From Fomitopsis serialis (lineage: Eukaryota > Basidiomycota > Agaricomycetes > Polyporales > Fomitopsidaceae): a DNA stretch of 64,000 nucleotides. The DNA is taken from the NCBI RefSeq assembly GCF_022376445.1, contig NW_025955022.1:1-64000 (forward strand). Direction: 5' to 3'. The notes beneath the pieces are model-generated. The model made no database searches. It saw nothing but the letters and a program-made list of their open reading frames with translations, and was not told the DNA's origin. Below, in pieces: positions 21,495 to 31,264 of the stretch. Both the position numbers and the translations under genes were made by a program. The number at the start of each line of letters is the position of its first letter. Positions within the stretch are counted from its first letter, which is position 1.

Positions 21495-22741
21495 ATGTCC
21501 AACGCTCTCCTCAACATGGTCCCTGTCCTGGACGGCTCCAACTACGCCAAGTGGTCGGAGGCCATGAAGTCCTACCTCCAGAGCCAGGAAGTCTGGTTCA
21601 TGATCGGACAGACTCTCGGTGAGCGCCCGACGCTCGAGGAGGGCGGCAGGAACCGTCAGGAGGTCTTTGCATGGACCCAGGCAGACGAGAAGGCGCAAGG
21701 CATGATACGCCTGCGCCTCAGTCCCTCGGTCGTTCAAATCGTCAAAGACAACGACTCGGCGAAGGATCTCTGGGACATGCTGTCGACGATGTACAGCAAG
21801 CAGAACACCGCCAACCTCTACGCGTCCTTCAGGACTGCGACGACAGTGCGCGTTCCTGCTGATCAGCACCCCGCTCCCTTCCTCGCCAAGATCATTGACG
21901 CTTGCAAAAAGCTTGAAGACAATGATCTCAAGCTCCCCGACGCGCTTCTGGCCATGATGGCCCTGAATGCTTTACCGTCGCGGTACGACAACGTCGTGCA
22001 GGTCATGCTGCAAACAACGGACGTCAAGAAGCTGAAGATCTCGGATGTCCGCCACGCCGCCAACCTCGCCTTTGAGCAAGGCTCGGGCAAGAAGGGGTCT
22101 TCTTTGCACGACACGAAGAAGATCTCGGCCGTCAAGCGCAAGCAAGGCGAGCCGAGCTTCCAGCAGCAGCAGCAGCGCCATGACGGCGGCAGTGGCAGTG
22201 GCGAGAAGGCCGACAAGGGCAAGGGCAAGCAGCGCGGTAAACACAGCGGCAAGAAGGCCCGTGCCCAGAAGGACGGCGGCAACCACGGTCACGACCACGC
22301 CCACATCGCCTCGCAGGCGTCTGTGGCTGGTCCCTCCACGTCCCACGTCGTGGACATCGCGCCTTCGGGCAGCAAAGTCCGCACTGTCGAAACGCGTGCG
22401 CCTGTGCAGAAGCGCCCCATGCGCAACTGCCAGTGATGGCTGCAACGCGCCCTCGAGTTGGCCGAGAAGGTCGACGTGTCTCCTACGGTCGAGCGCCTCA
22501 AAACGCTCACTCAGGTCGTCGACAATTCTGCGCAGATTGAGGAGTACCTCTCTGACGCAGAGTCGCGTACATCCAAGCGCCCTCGTCTCTCTGACGACGA
22601 CGACGACGACGATGACATGGCCGAGAGGATCGACGAGGTGAACGCGGGTTACAACTCGTATGACGACGGCACCTGGGCCGAGACCCAGGAACCCCTTAAC
22701 TGGGGGTCGGACGATGAGGACGTCGGCGAGAATGTCGATGA
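21495..22741 (+). pseudogene. Copia-A gag
   Basis: The 313-residue open part is a copia-type capsid (UBN2/Retrotran_gag_2-like). The start MSNALLNMVPVLDGSNYAKW shows the usual LDGSNYxxW block. Then follow VWFMIGQTL, LWDMLSTMY and LPSRYDNVV blocks and a basic Lys/Gly/Gln-rich tail. TGA at 22434-22436 ends it, where CGA would keep the frame. The sequence then stays open as an acidic region with eight consecutive Asp codons (22594-22617) up to the inserted element at 22742. No CCHC knuckle is visible. The ATG at 21495 lies 280 bases after the primer-binding site, a normal leader for this group. Confidence 0.8.
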
Positions 22742-24631
22742 TAGTGCATAGCGTGGGTGTACCCATGGGTGTCTGAGGGCATACCCATACCCATACCCAC
22801 ATGGGTTGCATACCCATGGCATGGGTATGGGTTTTGCATGGGTATAATGGGTACCCTTGGGTATGGGTACCATCATGGGTAGATCTATGTGCAGTTCATG
22901 GTACTCATAATTTTGCATGATGGGTAACATGATCAGAAAGATATGGGATGTGTTGATCAGTATCATACTGGCCAAGTGAGCCCAGACCAGACTCACAACT
23001 GGCTTGCCAATTGGAGGAGTGACTGCACAGAGCTGACACTGGGCCAGGGAGATGGATGTGACTAGGGGCTGTTCTCTTTGAACAGTGTCCTGGACAGCCT
23101 GCAGTCCAATGATCAGGCAGCAAAGCAGGACAATGTTATGGTGCATATCTACTGCTACCATTTTGAGAACAACCCCGCTGACTGCATGGCCAATCACAAC
23201 ATAGAAGTTGAAGTTTCCACTTTTGCAAGCCAGGACATATATTAATTAGATGGGAGGCACCTACATGAGGGCAGTAGGCTGTTATGCAAGCAACTTATAT
23301 ACATGCAAGAACAATGGGGAGGAGAGGTCAATTAAATGGGTCAAAGCAAGGTAACATGACAAAGTCATCCAAAATGTGACAAAGGATCAAAGAACCTGAT
23401 AAACAGTGACTGTACCTTTATTTCCAGTACCCCGCACTACTTAGGTGGGGAGACCACAATATTTGGGGGATAGCAAGGCTGTATACACAAATTCACATCA
23501 CAACACAGAGGGATAGTGATGCCATGGGCAGAGCCTTTTGAAATTCACCATATCCCAATGGGTCACCCCAATGTAGCAGGATTACTGTGGGTCAATATTG
23601 AGCAGAAACTCAGGGTAGACAGCAATTTAACTGAAACACAGGCAAGATGTGGTGTTGTGCAATGAATATGAATAGTCTGCCACATAGACTAGCCTCTGAG
23701 AAGAGGAGCATATTAGGTTGATTTACTAATCATCATCACTGAATACTGCCTTATGTCACAGGTTTTTTTACCAACTATCACCAACATATGATACATGGGG
23801 CCAGGGGATGAACATGACCAGCCCATTATGTGGACATATTCATTGAGAGCTTAATGCATTGCCAGTTAGTAAGTGACACAACTGGGACCAAGATTTCTTA
23901 TAAAGAACATGATCATAGCCCTACTACATTGCTGAGATCCTGGATTTAGTGAATTAACTAACAATGCATCCATGCTAAATGTAAAACTGGAACTGCAGGT
24001 CTAGTGTTCATCTCAAAAGGCCCTTGACACAGTATCCATACTGATTCTTCTTATGCTATCAGGAGTGGCCATGTCACAGATGCCTAGCAAAAGATTAAAG
24101 TAAACAGTATCACTGGCTGTCCAACATGGACAATTACATGGTAAGATTCAGTCTGGTCATATTTTGTGTGAGTATAGTATCTCAGCTCATAGATACATGG
24201 CACTGGAGTAGCTATCATTATGAGTTAGAAAGAAGAGGTCAGATTATATTGAGCATGATGGCACCCACACTGTAATGCACTTGTTGTCATCATTTTGACA
24301 ACTTCAGCAGTCTGTGTATCTTTCATTGGAGCATAACTTGATGATAAATGTCACACTTTGTTGTCTGGTTGCTGAAGGGGAACTTTACCATACTGTCATT
24401 GCAAAGAACTCCAGTGCAAGCTTCAGGATTACCATATAGGCTGCTAAACTGTGGGAGATACACAGCACAGACTATCTGACTAGCAGTTACCATATTCTAC
24501 TGCTGGATTAGCACTGCAGTAGTCCATGGGTCACATGGGTTCATGGGTCAGATTTTGGCTACCCATACCCATACCCATGCATACCCATACCCATGACCCA
24601 CATGGGTTATCCATACCCATGCAATGCACTA
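22742..24631. mobile_element. TA-flanked AT-rich element with GTGCAT...ATGCAC ends and GGGTACCC-like arrays
   Basis: The left end (TA 22742-22743, then GTGCATAGCGTGGGTGTACC) mirrors the right end (ACCCATGCAATGCAC, then TA 24630-24631). Both ends carry rows of ACCCAT/ATGGGT and GGGTATGGGTTTTGCATGGG. That motif matches GGGTACGGGTTTTGCGCGGG at about 13820, so the family is shared, with C-to-T changes here. The 1.6 kb interior is AT-rich and has no gene. TA duplication suggests mobilisation by a Tc1/mariner-type transposase. Removing the element with one TA does not restore the flanking frame exactly, so the site has changed since insertion or the ends are misplaced by a base. Confidence 0.7.
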
Positions 24632-25583
24632 GGACTCGACGAGGACATCGCGATGGCCGCCGGGCTCGATCTGGACGAGGATGCCAGGTCAGTACCCTCA
24701 TCTTCACATTCCCAGCGACACACTGACAATGCGCTACCCACAGCCGCATGTAGTGTAGCATCTATGTCGCGTACAATGAACGAATGTATCGGTAATTTGT
24801 TGTACAAATATATACATTGTTGTCACGCGCAAGAATTTGCTGCGTGTTCAAAATGTAAGGGAAAATGTAAGATTGAGAACGTCCTAGAGGGTGGAAATGG
24901 AGCCTACCCTGACGGAGACCCAACTTGGATGTTGGACTCTGGTGCTTCAATGCACTTTACCAACCGGATGAGTGACTTCGCTGAAGTTGAGGATCTCAGC
25001 GAACCCATCCTGGTGCAGACTGCAAATGGCACGGCCCGCTGCACAAAGCGCGGGACTGTCTTCATCAACTTCTTGGGTGGAGACGGTGAGATGATAACAA
25101 CTCGTTTACATCCCGTCTATTATTTCCAAGGTCTACATCAACGGTTGTTGTCCATGGGGACATTCCTCAAAGAAGGCATGACTGTGCGCGGTGGTTTGCA
25201 GCACATCGACCTCTATGAGCCGGGATCGCGGGATCCACTATATGTGTTTAAACCGCTGAACCCAGGTGGCTCTATTTTTGGAATTTATGCTGCATCTTCT
25301 GGGGAAGATGCGCAAAGTATCCACAATACGGTCTACACAGTAGACTATGAAACTATGCACCGCCGTTTTGGGCATCCCTCAAAGGATGTTCTTCGGAAGG
25401 CTGAGAAACACACCGACGGTTTCCCTCTCAGGGTTGAGTTCCCTACGGAGGATCCTGTGTGCCCTGGATGTGCAGAAGGGAAAATGCCCAATAAGGCTTT
25501 CCCGCCATCCACAAAGTGAGCAACAGAGCCTTTCGAGCTCATTCACAGCGATGTGAAGTCGTTCCCGCTTGACTCCTACCATA
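24632..25583 (+). pseudogene. Copia-A protease and pre-integrase region
   Basis: After an acidic segment (GLDEDIAMAAGLDLDED) and a probable small non-coding break, the frame gives WMLDSGASMHFTN, the aspartic protease motif of copia elements. It continues with FQGLHQRLLSMGTFLKEGM and the integrase zinc-binding block (MHRRFGHPSKD, then VCPGCAEGKMPNKAF). TGA 25517-25519 stands where Arg is expected just before EPFELIHSDVKSFP, the first catalytic Asp region of integrase. Copia-B is inserted at 25589, directly after SYHKY. Confidence 0.85.
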
Positions 25584-25588
25584 AGTAC

Positions 25589-25847
25589 TGTAGAGACTGA
25601 ACAGTGCGGTCAGACGCCTCAGTCTCGGTACAACGCGACTAATATTGGATCTACCTGAACAGTGCGGTCAGACGCCTGTGCAGGTAGTCAGCACTAAACT
25701 ACGAGGTATAGTGTGTGTGGGTCTTACCTCAGTCTCGGTACAACGCGACTGAGGAAAGAGGAAGGGGAGGACGAGGCGGACGAACCACCCCCGGCGGTAC
25801 GTCACGTGCACGGTGGCGGAGAACGAGATCGCGGCGCGACCTCAACA
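25589..25847 (-). repeat. Copia-B 3' LTR
   Basis: 259 bp, read as identical to 31006-31264. Inside, GAACAGTGCGGTCAGACGCC and CTCAGTCTCGGTACAACGCG each occur twice, so the LTR has an internal duplication that may mark a regulatory repeat. Confidence 0.95.
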
Positions 25848-26105
25848 CTCCTCCTCGGCGCGAATGGCGAGAGAGACGACGGGGGAACAGAACGTACGTA
25901 GTGGGGGGTCTGAAGTACCGTAGGTATCGCATGTATGTAGGTATCGTTGAAAAGAAAAAAAAAGAAGTGTGTCCGTAGGGTATCGCAACGTATATAAGAG
26001 AGACCGTGAAGTATCGTAAGACAAGAGAGGATGAACGAGTGGGTAACGCAAAAGAATCGAAAGAAGCAACAGACATGATAACTCCTCCTGTCCGAGAACT
26101 CCTCC

Positions 26106-28619
26106 TCACCGGGAAGACTCCTCCTCGCATGGAGGCTTGAGGCCCATAAGGCCGCGCAGCAGCTGAAAAGGCTTCCGCTCGAGCGGCTTCGTGAATGCAT
26201 CAGCGACGTTGAGATGAGATGGTACGTGCTGGATTGCGACACGTTTGTCGACGACAACCTCGCGCAAGTAATGCCACTTGATGTCGATGTGCTTCACACG
26301 AGAGTGGAAGGTGGAATCCGTAGACAGGGTGATCGCGCTGGTGCTGTCGACACGCATGAGGGATGGCGCGGGCTGGGTGAATCCGAGGCCGTCGAGCAGG
26401 AACCTGAGCCAGACGGCTTCCTTCGCAGATTCAGCGGCAGCTATGTACTCAGCTTCAGTGGTGGAGGTAGATACGGTAGGTTGCTTGCGAGCGGACCAGG
26501 ATATGACGCCAGAGCCGAGATTCCAACAGTAGCCACCAGTGGACCGACGAGTGTCAACGCAGTTGGCGTGACTCGCGTCCGCATAGCCATTTAGGTTCGC
26601 GACGTCGACACCGCCAAGATGCAGACGGTACGTACGCGTGCCCTTGAGGTAGCGGACAACGCGCTTGGCGGCCTCCCAATGGACCTCGGCGTAGCAGTCG
26701 AGGAACTGGCTAAGATGCTGGACGGGGAGAGCGATGTCGGGGCGCGTGCCAATGGCCAGGTACATCAGGCAGCCAATGAGCGAGCGATAGGGGAGACGGG
26801 CAGCACGCGCCTTGGCCTCGGGGGTCTTGGGAGAATGCTGCAATCGAGAGAGGCGAAGACCGGCCTCCATAGGAGTAGAGACCGGCGCGCAGTCGGGGCC
26901 GTCCAGGCGGAACTGCTTGACAATCTTGTCAATGAGTGCAGTCTGCGAGATAGCGACAGTGCGGCGCGAGCGGTCCCGGTCAATCTGAATGCCAACGCAG
27001 AAGCGCGCTTCACCCAGGTCAGCAATCTTCCAGGCTCGACGCAGGTCGTCCTTGAACTCCTCCTTAGCGGCAGCCGTGCTGGCCGCAAGGAGGAAGTCGT
27101 CGACATGGACTCCAGTGAGCACAATACCCGCCGCAGACTTACGGTAGTAGACGCAGTACTCGCAGGGTAAGCGCGTGAAACCGATGCTGAGCAGATGCTC
27201 GTTCATCGTGTCGTTCCACGTACGACTGCCCTGCTTCGTCCCGTAAATTCCACGCACCAATTCCCACACCCAGCTCTCCTTGCCCGGCTCCTCGAACCCC
27301 TGAGGCTGCTCCATGTAGCAGTATTCGTCCTCAGGAAGGATGCCGTACAAGAAGGCTGTCTTGACGTCCAGCTGCTCGACCTCCCAGTCGAGCGCGGCGG
27401 CAAGGTGAAGGATGGCGCGGAAAGACTCCATGCGCATCGTAGGTGAGGAGGTACGGTTGTAGTCCTGTCCATAGACCTGCTGAAAACCCTTTGCAACCCA
27501 TCGCGCTTTAAAACGCACCGGGTCCCCATTCTCGTTCCTCTTCAAACGATAAACGGGTTTGCCCTTCATGATGCGACGGCCAGCCGGGACCTGGGACCGA
27601 GGGATGAGCCGGTACACGCCCAGGTCCTTAATGGACTGTAGCTCGTCGCGAAGAGCTTCCCGCCATGCGTCGCGGAACGGAGATGCCTCAGCCTCAGCCA
27701 AGGTGGCCGGATCACCCGGGTATTCGACATTCAGCGGCAAGACATCCTCCTGGGCCATCGCCGCCAGCACGGACTCGATGTCCGGTGGAGCGACGGCCGG
27801 GGGCTCGCCAACATTGAAGTCGGATGGGACCGCAGGAGGTGGCTGCTGAAGCGGCAAGGGAGCGTCGACAGGGGGAACCGGAGCGGGGATGCCCGAGGAG
27901 GAAGCCCTGCGTGGTGCGGCAGCACGCATCTGCTCCAGAGCGCGATCCAGGCGTGAGACGAATGGAACACCGGCGGCAGCGGCCTGCTTCTGAGACGGAA
28001 GGGGTAGGCGAGAAGATCGACGCACCGGAGGCGGCAGAAGCACAGGATGGGGCGGCGCGGGCACGAGAGGATCAGCAAGAGGCCCGGGCGCAACAACCGG
28101 GATAGGCGGTGCGAGAGGAGGGACAGTCGGAGCGACACCGGGGCCATCCGAGCGAACAGGCCAGTGGTCGTCATCCGCGGCATCATCAGGCGCAGGAGCA
28201 GGAGGATCAGAGGGGGTAACCGGCGCCGCGGGCATCGTAGCAGCACAAGGCACTGATGGTGACGTCTCGTGCGACTCAATGAACGCGACGTGGAAGGATT
28301 CCACCACCTTATGAGTCGCCCGGTGGTACAGCCGGTAGGTCTTTGAATGCTGCCCGTAGCCGATGAGGACACACTCGACCGAGCGTTCGTAAATCTTTGG
28401 GTTATGCCTGTTCTGGATGAGCACGAAGGCCCGACAACCTATCTCCCGCAAGTGCGACAGGTCCGGCTTCTTCTTGTGCCACATCTCATATGGTGTGACG
28501 CCCTGCGGCAGCGAACGGGAAGGGGTGCGCACCGAGAGGTAATTGGCGGTGACCAGGAATTCATCCCAACGATTTGCCGGGGCGGCCGCAGCGAGACGCA
28601 TGGCGCGCGCGCGATCCAT
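26106..28619 (-). CDS. Copia-B pol part 2: integrase C-terminus, reverse transcriptase, RNase H
   Basis: 837 codons. The first 60 are the end of the integrase core and its GKxP-like region (RWDEFLVTANYLSVRTPSRS, then TPYEMWHKKKPDLSHLREIG). A Pro/Ala-rich linker follows (about residues 130-270). Then comes reverse transcriptase (RWVAKGFQQVYGQDYNRTSS, DVKTAFLYGILPEDEY, and the catalytic-type block TGVHVDDFLLA). RNase H follows with the TRPDIALPVQHLSQF linker region, GYADASHA, STTEAEYIAAAE and RVDSTSAITLS. The fragment has no start of its own. It is the continuation of the upstream gag-pol frame, displaced by the 7-nt insertion near 28651-28657. All RT and RNase H motifs are intact. Confidence 0.9.
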   Translation of the reverse strand: MDRARAMRLAAAAPANRWDEFLVTANYLSVRTPSRSLPQGVTPYEMWHKKKPDLSHLREIGCRAFVLIQNRHNPKIYERSVECVLIGYGQHSKTYRLYHRATHKVVESFHVAFIESHETSPSVPCAATMPAAPVTPSDPPAPAPDDAADDDHWPVRSDGPGVAPTVPPLAPPIPVVAPGPLADPLVPAPPHPVLLPPPVRRSSRLPLPSQKQAAAAGVPFVSRLDRALEQMRAAAPRRASSSGIPAPVPPVDAPLPLQQPPPAVPSDFNVGEPPAVAPPDIESVLAAMAQEDVLPLNVEYPGDPATLAEAEASPFRDAWREALRDELQSIKDLGVYRLIPRSQVPAGRRIMKGKPVYRLKRNENGDPVRFKARWVAKGFQQVYGQDYNRTSSPTMRMESFRAILHLAAALDWEVEQLDVKTAFLYGILPEDEYCYMEQPQGFEEPGKESWVWELVRGIYGTKQGSRTWNDTMNEHLLSIGFTRLPCEYCVYYRKSAAGIVLTGVHVDDFLLAASTAAAKEEFKDDLRRAWKIADLGEARFCVGIQIDRDRSRRTVAISQTALIDKIVKQFRLDGPDCAPVSTPMEAGLRLSRLQHSPKTPEAKARAARLPYRSLIGCLMYLAIGTRPDIALPVQHLSQFLDCYAEVHWEAAKRVVRYLKGTRTYRLHLGGVDVANLNGYADASHANCVDTRRSTGGYCWNLGSGVISWSARKQPTVSTSTTEAEYIAAAESAKEAVWLRFLLDGLGFTQPAPSLMRVDSTSAITLSTDSTFHSRVKHIDIKWHYLREVVVDKRVAIQHVPSHLNVADAFTKPLERKPFQLLRGLMGLKPPCEEESSR

Positions 28620-30861
28620 GAGAGTCCGGTGGAAACGCTCGATACGTCCGTTCTAACTTCTGCGCAGACGTGTGCGGCGCTGTGGTACGCCATTGAGAGC
28701 CCCGGCCCTCGATCCAGGCCTTGAATTCGTTTGACAAGAGCTCGCCGTTGTCCGACTGAACGATGCCCAGATGCTCGCCCGTCTCGACCTCGCGAGCAAG
28801 GACCCAAGCTTTGAATCGCTCGAGGACAACCTTGGAGGGCACAGGGATGGCCCAAGTATGCGACGTGAAGTCGTCGAGAATATTCATTGAATACAAGTTC
28901 CCCGAGGCGGAACGAACATCCTGCTGCCCTTGTACATCTACGAACACGGTGCCAAGAACCCGCTTTGCCTTCTCCCCCTCTCGCACCTTAGGAACTGCGC
29001 TTCTGGTCTGTTTACCAAGAATGCAATGTTCACACTTTGCAGGTGGAGATAGGACGATGGGCATACCTATAGCGGATCCGAAGCGCGCCATGTCGTGAAT
29101 CGTACGATGATTGACGTGGCCGAGGCGACGATGCCAGACATCCAGTGTCGGTACTCGACCCGCGTAGAGGGCGTGTTCGGTGGACGGAGGGGTGCCATCG
29201 AGGGAATAGAGGCGCTTGGACGTGAGGGTCCCGGTGGCTATGACGGCCCCGCCCGGCTTGAGAATGCGAACCCCAGCGCTAGTGAAGAGCACCGAGTAGC
29301 GAGCAGCCGAAGCGCAGAGAGAGGAGATGCTGACAAGCCGAACAGTAGCCTGAGGGACATAGAGGACGTCCTCAAGAAGAATCGAGGCGCCGCGACCGAT
29401 GTGCAGACGCACTTTGCCAACGCCGCAGGCGTAGATGACCGAGCCACTCACCCCACGGATTCCACGAGGAGAGATAGGGCGAAGGTCATGGAAGTCAGCC
29501 TTGCGAGGGGACAAGTGCGTGGAGGCGCCAGAGTCGAACACGAAAGGTTCCGTCCCCGCAGTAGAGACACGACGGGCTGCCGCGGGCACTGGCGCCACCG
29601 AGAAGGCGGTAGGGTCGTCCGGGGCGCGAGAGTGGCTAGACCAGTTGAGGGAGACTGACTCTTCGTCCTCGACGGAGACCAGAGTCTCGTATTCGAAGAG
29701 GTCCGCTGGGACAGATACGGAAGCGAGCCAGTCCGGGGATGTGTCAGTCGCAAGCCCAACAAAGTCGGTCTCAGAAGTGGCGTCCGGGGCAGAGTCCGCG
29801 GACGATGACGCAGACGACGGCGGGACCGTGCTCAAGAGGTACGCATGGCCGGTCTTGCCATCTACGATGTATGCACGACCTTGCTTGTCGCGGTCGGTGG
29901 CAGAGGAGGCGCCAGGCTTACCGGGACCCCTGCCTTTCTTCTTATTTGCAAGCACCTCTTCGCGACGACCTTCCATGCCGCCGCCGGGGGCCCAGCATTC
30001 GGGGGCGGTATGCCCACTTGGACGCGGGCACTTAGCATTGGTGCATGTCTTCTGAGTCTGTGCCGGTTTCCCGGGCTTCGAGTAGGCGGCGAGAGCAGTG
30101 CCCGACGAAGCAGCGGCGCGGGCACGATCAGCCAGCATGCGCTCCTCAAGGTCCAGACGCGCGGCGATGTCGACGGAAGTGTATGGAACGCCCGAAGTGG
30201 CAGAAGTCGTGAGCGAAGTGCCGACCTGTGACTGAAGGTTCTCGAGGTGGCCGTTCATCGCGTTGAGCATGCCAATCGTCATGAAACTCTCGATGTTCGG
30301 GATACCGATGTGGAAGATGCGCTCCACTAGCTCTTGAAGACGCATGGTTGTGTCCGAAAATGGCTCCTCGGCGGTGTAGCGGCAGGCAAAGAAGTCTTGG
30401 AGAAGACGGACCTGGGCGTATGCGCCGGGTTCCTTTTCGTGACGCTCGCACAGTGCAAGCCAGAGTGCACGCACGTCAGTGTACTGCGCTATGAAGCGCT
30501 GCTCTTCCCTTGCCGCCTTCGAGCTAAGGAATGAGATGATGACTTGCCCGTTAAGCTGGAAGTTGGTGGCCGAGTTGGGGTCGTCGTCGGCGGAGGGAGG
30601 AATGGTCGCGCCGGACAAGTAACCCCACATATGGCACATGCCGAGTGAGTTCTTGACATAGATCTTCCAGTCGAACCAGTTGTTCTTCTTGCGATCGAGG
30701 ATGACGCCGCCATTGAACAGCGACGAGGGCAAGTGGATGGGGTCGACTTTCTTCTTCTCGTTCTTCTTCGAGTCCATTTTGATTGCCGGAGACAGCAAGG
30801 TGCGAGATCTCGGCGTTTTGGGTACGGATACCTTGGGACTTGAAGTCGGAGTAGTGGTCAT
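28561..30861 (-). CDS. Copia-B gag-protease-integrase N-terminus
   Basis: 766 codons from ATG 30861. Domains in order: capsid (HLPSSLFNGGVILDRKKNNW, LRALWL-like block VRALWLALCERHEKEP, about residues 1-240), a zinc-knuckle-like CTNAKCPRPSGHTAPECW (about 280), and aspartic protease with FDSGASTHLSPRK (about 445). The integrase zinc finger follows (WHRRLGHVNHRTIHD, then CEHCILGKQTR, about 585-630). The core shows FVDVQG (first Asp) and IVQSDNGELLSNEF (second Asp). The frame leaves the family sequence right after TTAPHTSAQ, where a 7-nt insertion shifts it, and the true continuation is in the next frame downstream. The last roughly 25 residues are therefore off-frame. Up to that point the reading frame is undamaged. 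Confidence 0.9.
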   Translation of the reverse strand: MTTTPTSSPKVSVPKTPRSRTLLSPAIKMDSKKNEKKKVDPIHLPSSLFNGGVILDRKKNNWFDWKIYVKNSLGMCHMWGYLSGATIPPSADDDPNSATNFQLNGQVIISFLSSKAAREEQRFIAQYTDVRALWLALCERHEKEPGAYAQVRLLQDFFACRYTAEEPFSDTTMRLQELVERIFHIGIPNIESFMTIGMLNAMNGHLENLQSQVGTSLTTSATSGVPYTSVDIAARLDLEERMLADRARAAASSGTALAAYSKPGKPAQTQKTCTNAKCPRPSGHTAPECWAPGGGMEGRREEVLANKKKGRGPGKPGASSATDRDKQGRAYIVDGKTGHAYLLSTVPPSSASSSADSAPDATSETDFVGLATDTSPDWLASVSVPADLFEYETLVSVEDEESVSLNWSSHSRAPDDPTAFSVAPVPAAARRVSTAGTEPFVFDSGASTHLSPRKADFHDLRPISPRGIRGVSGSVIYACGVGKVRLHIGRGASILLEDVLYVPQATVRLVSISSLCASAARYSVLFTSAGVRILKPGGAVIATGTLTSKRLYSLDGTPPSTEHALYAGRVPTLDVWHRRLGHVNHRTIHDMARFGSAIGMPIVLSPPAKCEHCILGKQTRSAVPKVREGEKAKRVLGTVFVDVQGQQDVRSASGNLYSMNILDDFTSHTWAIPVPSKVVLERFKAWVLAREVETGEHLGIVQSDNGELLSNEFKAWIEGRGSQWRTTAPHTSAQKLERTYRAFPPDSHGSRARHASRCGRPGKSLG

Positions 30862-31005
30862 TGGTCGAGGAAGTGACTATATGCGGGGTATATGCTGAGA
30901 ATGCACACGTTGGTGGGTGCTTCTACGTTGTTCCGGGGTCTGATAAGCCGAAAAGAGTCTCAGGTAGGCGGGCGGGCTCAGAAACACCGCCCGGGGCTCA
31001 TAACC

Positions 31006-31264
31006 TGTAGAGACTGAACAGTGCGGTCAGACGCCTCAGTCTCGGTACAACGCGACTAATATTGGATCTACCTGAACAGTGCGGTCAGACGCCTGTGCAG
31101 GTAGTCAGCACTAAACTACGAGGTATAGTGTGTGTGGGTCTTACCTCAGTCTCGGTACAACGCGACTGAGGAAAGAGGAAGGGGAGGACGAGGCGGACGA
31201 ACCACCCCCGGCGGTACGTCACGTGCACGGTGGCGGAGAACGAGATCGCGGCGCGACCTCAACA
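31006..31264 (-). repeat. Copia-B 5' LTR (promoter LTR)
   Basis: 259 bp, read as identical to 25589-25847. It lies upstream of the gag start on the minus strand and would carry the element's promoter. The gag ATG (30861) lies about 145 bases inside. Confidence 0.95.

Larger units (their letters stand above)
25589..31264 (-). mobile_element. Copia-B: young nested Ty1/copia retrotransposon
   Basis: Two 259-bp LTRs bound the element, flanked by the 5-bp target duplication AGTAC (25584-25588 and 31265-31269). The genes are on the minus strand, so 31006-31264 is the functional 5' LTR and 25589-25847 the 3' LTR. On the minus strand the LTR begins TGTTGAGG and ends CTCTACA. The primer-binding site (GGTTATGAGCCC, + 30994-31005 in reverse) is the same as in Copia-A. 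A purine run (GAGGAGGAG) precedes the 3' LTR. Removing the element with one AGTAC restores the Copia-A integrase frame exactly. I read the two LTRs as identical, so the insertion is recent. Confidence 0.95.

Noticed and set aside
21972..22817. 281-codon minus-strand frame
   Set aside because: Antisense shadow of the Copia-A gag; product is a Val/Leu/Ala/Arg mixture without motifs.
26106..28619. Host gene on the minus strand
   Set aside because: Clear copia RT and RNase H motifs between LTRs; it belongs to the retrotransposon.
28561..28660. Programmed ribosomal frameshift between the two Copia-B frames
   Set aside because: The shift lies inside the integrase catalytic core and coincides with a 7-base insertion relative to the family sequence, not with a slippery heptamer at a gag/pol border.
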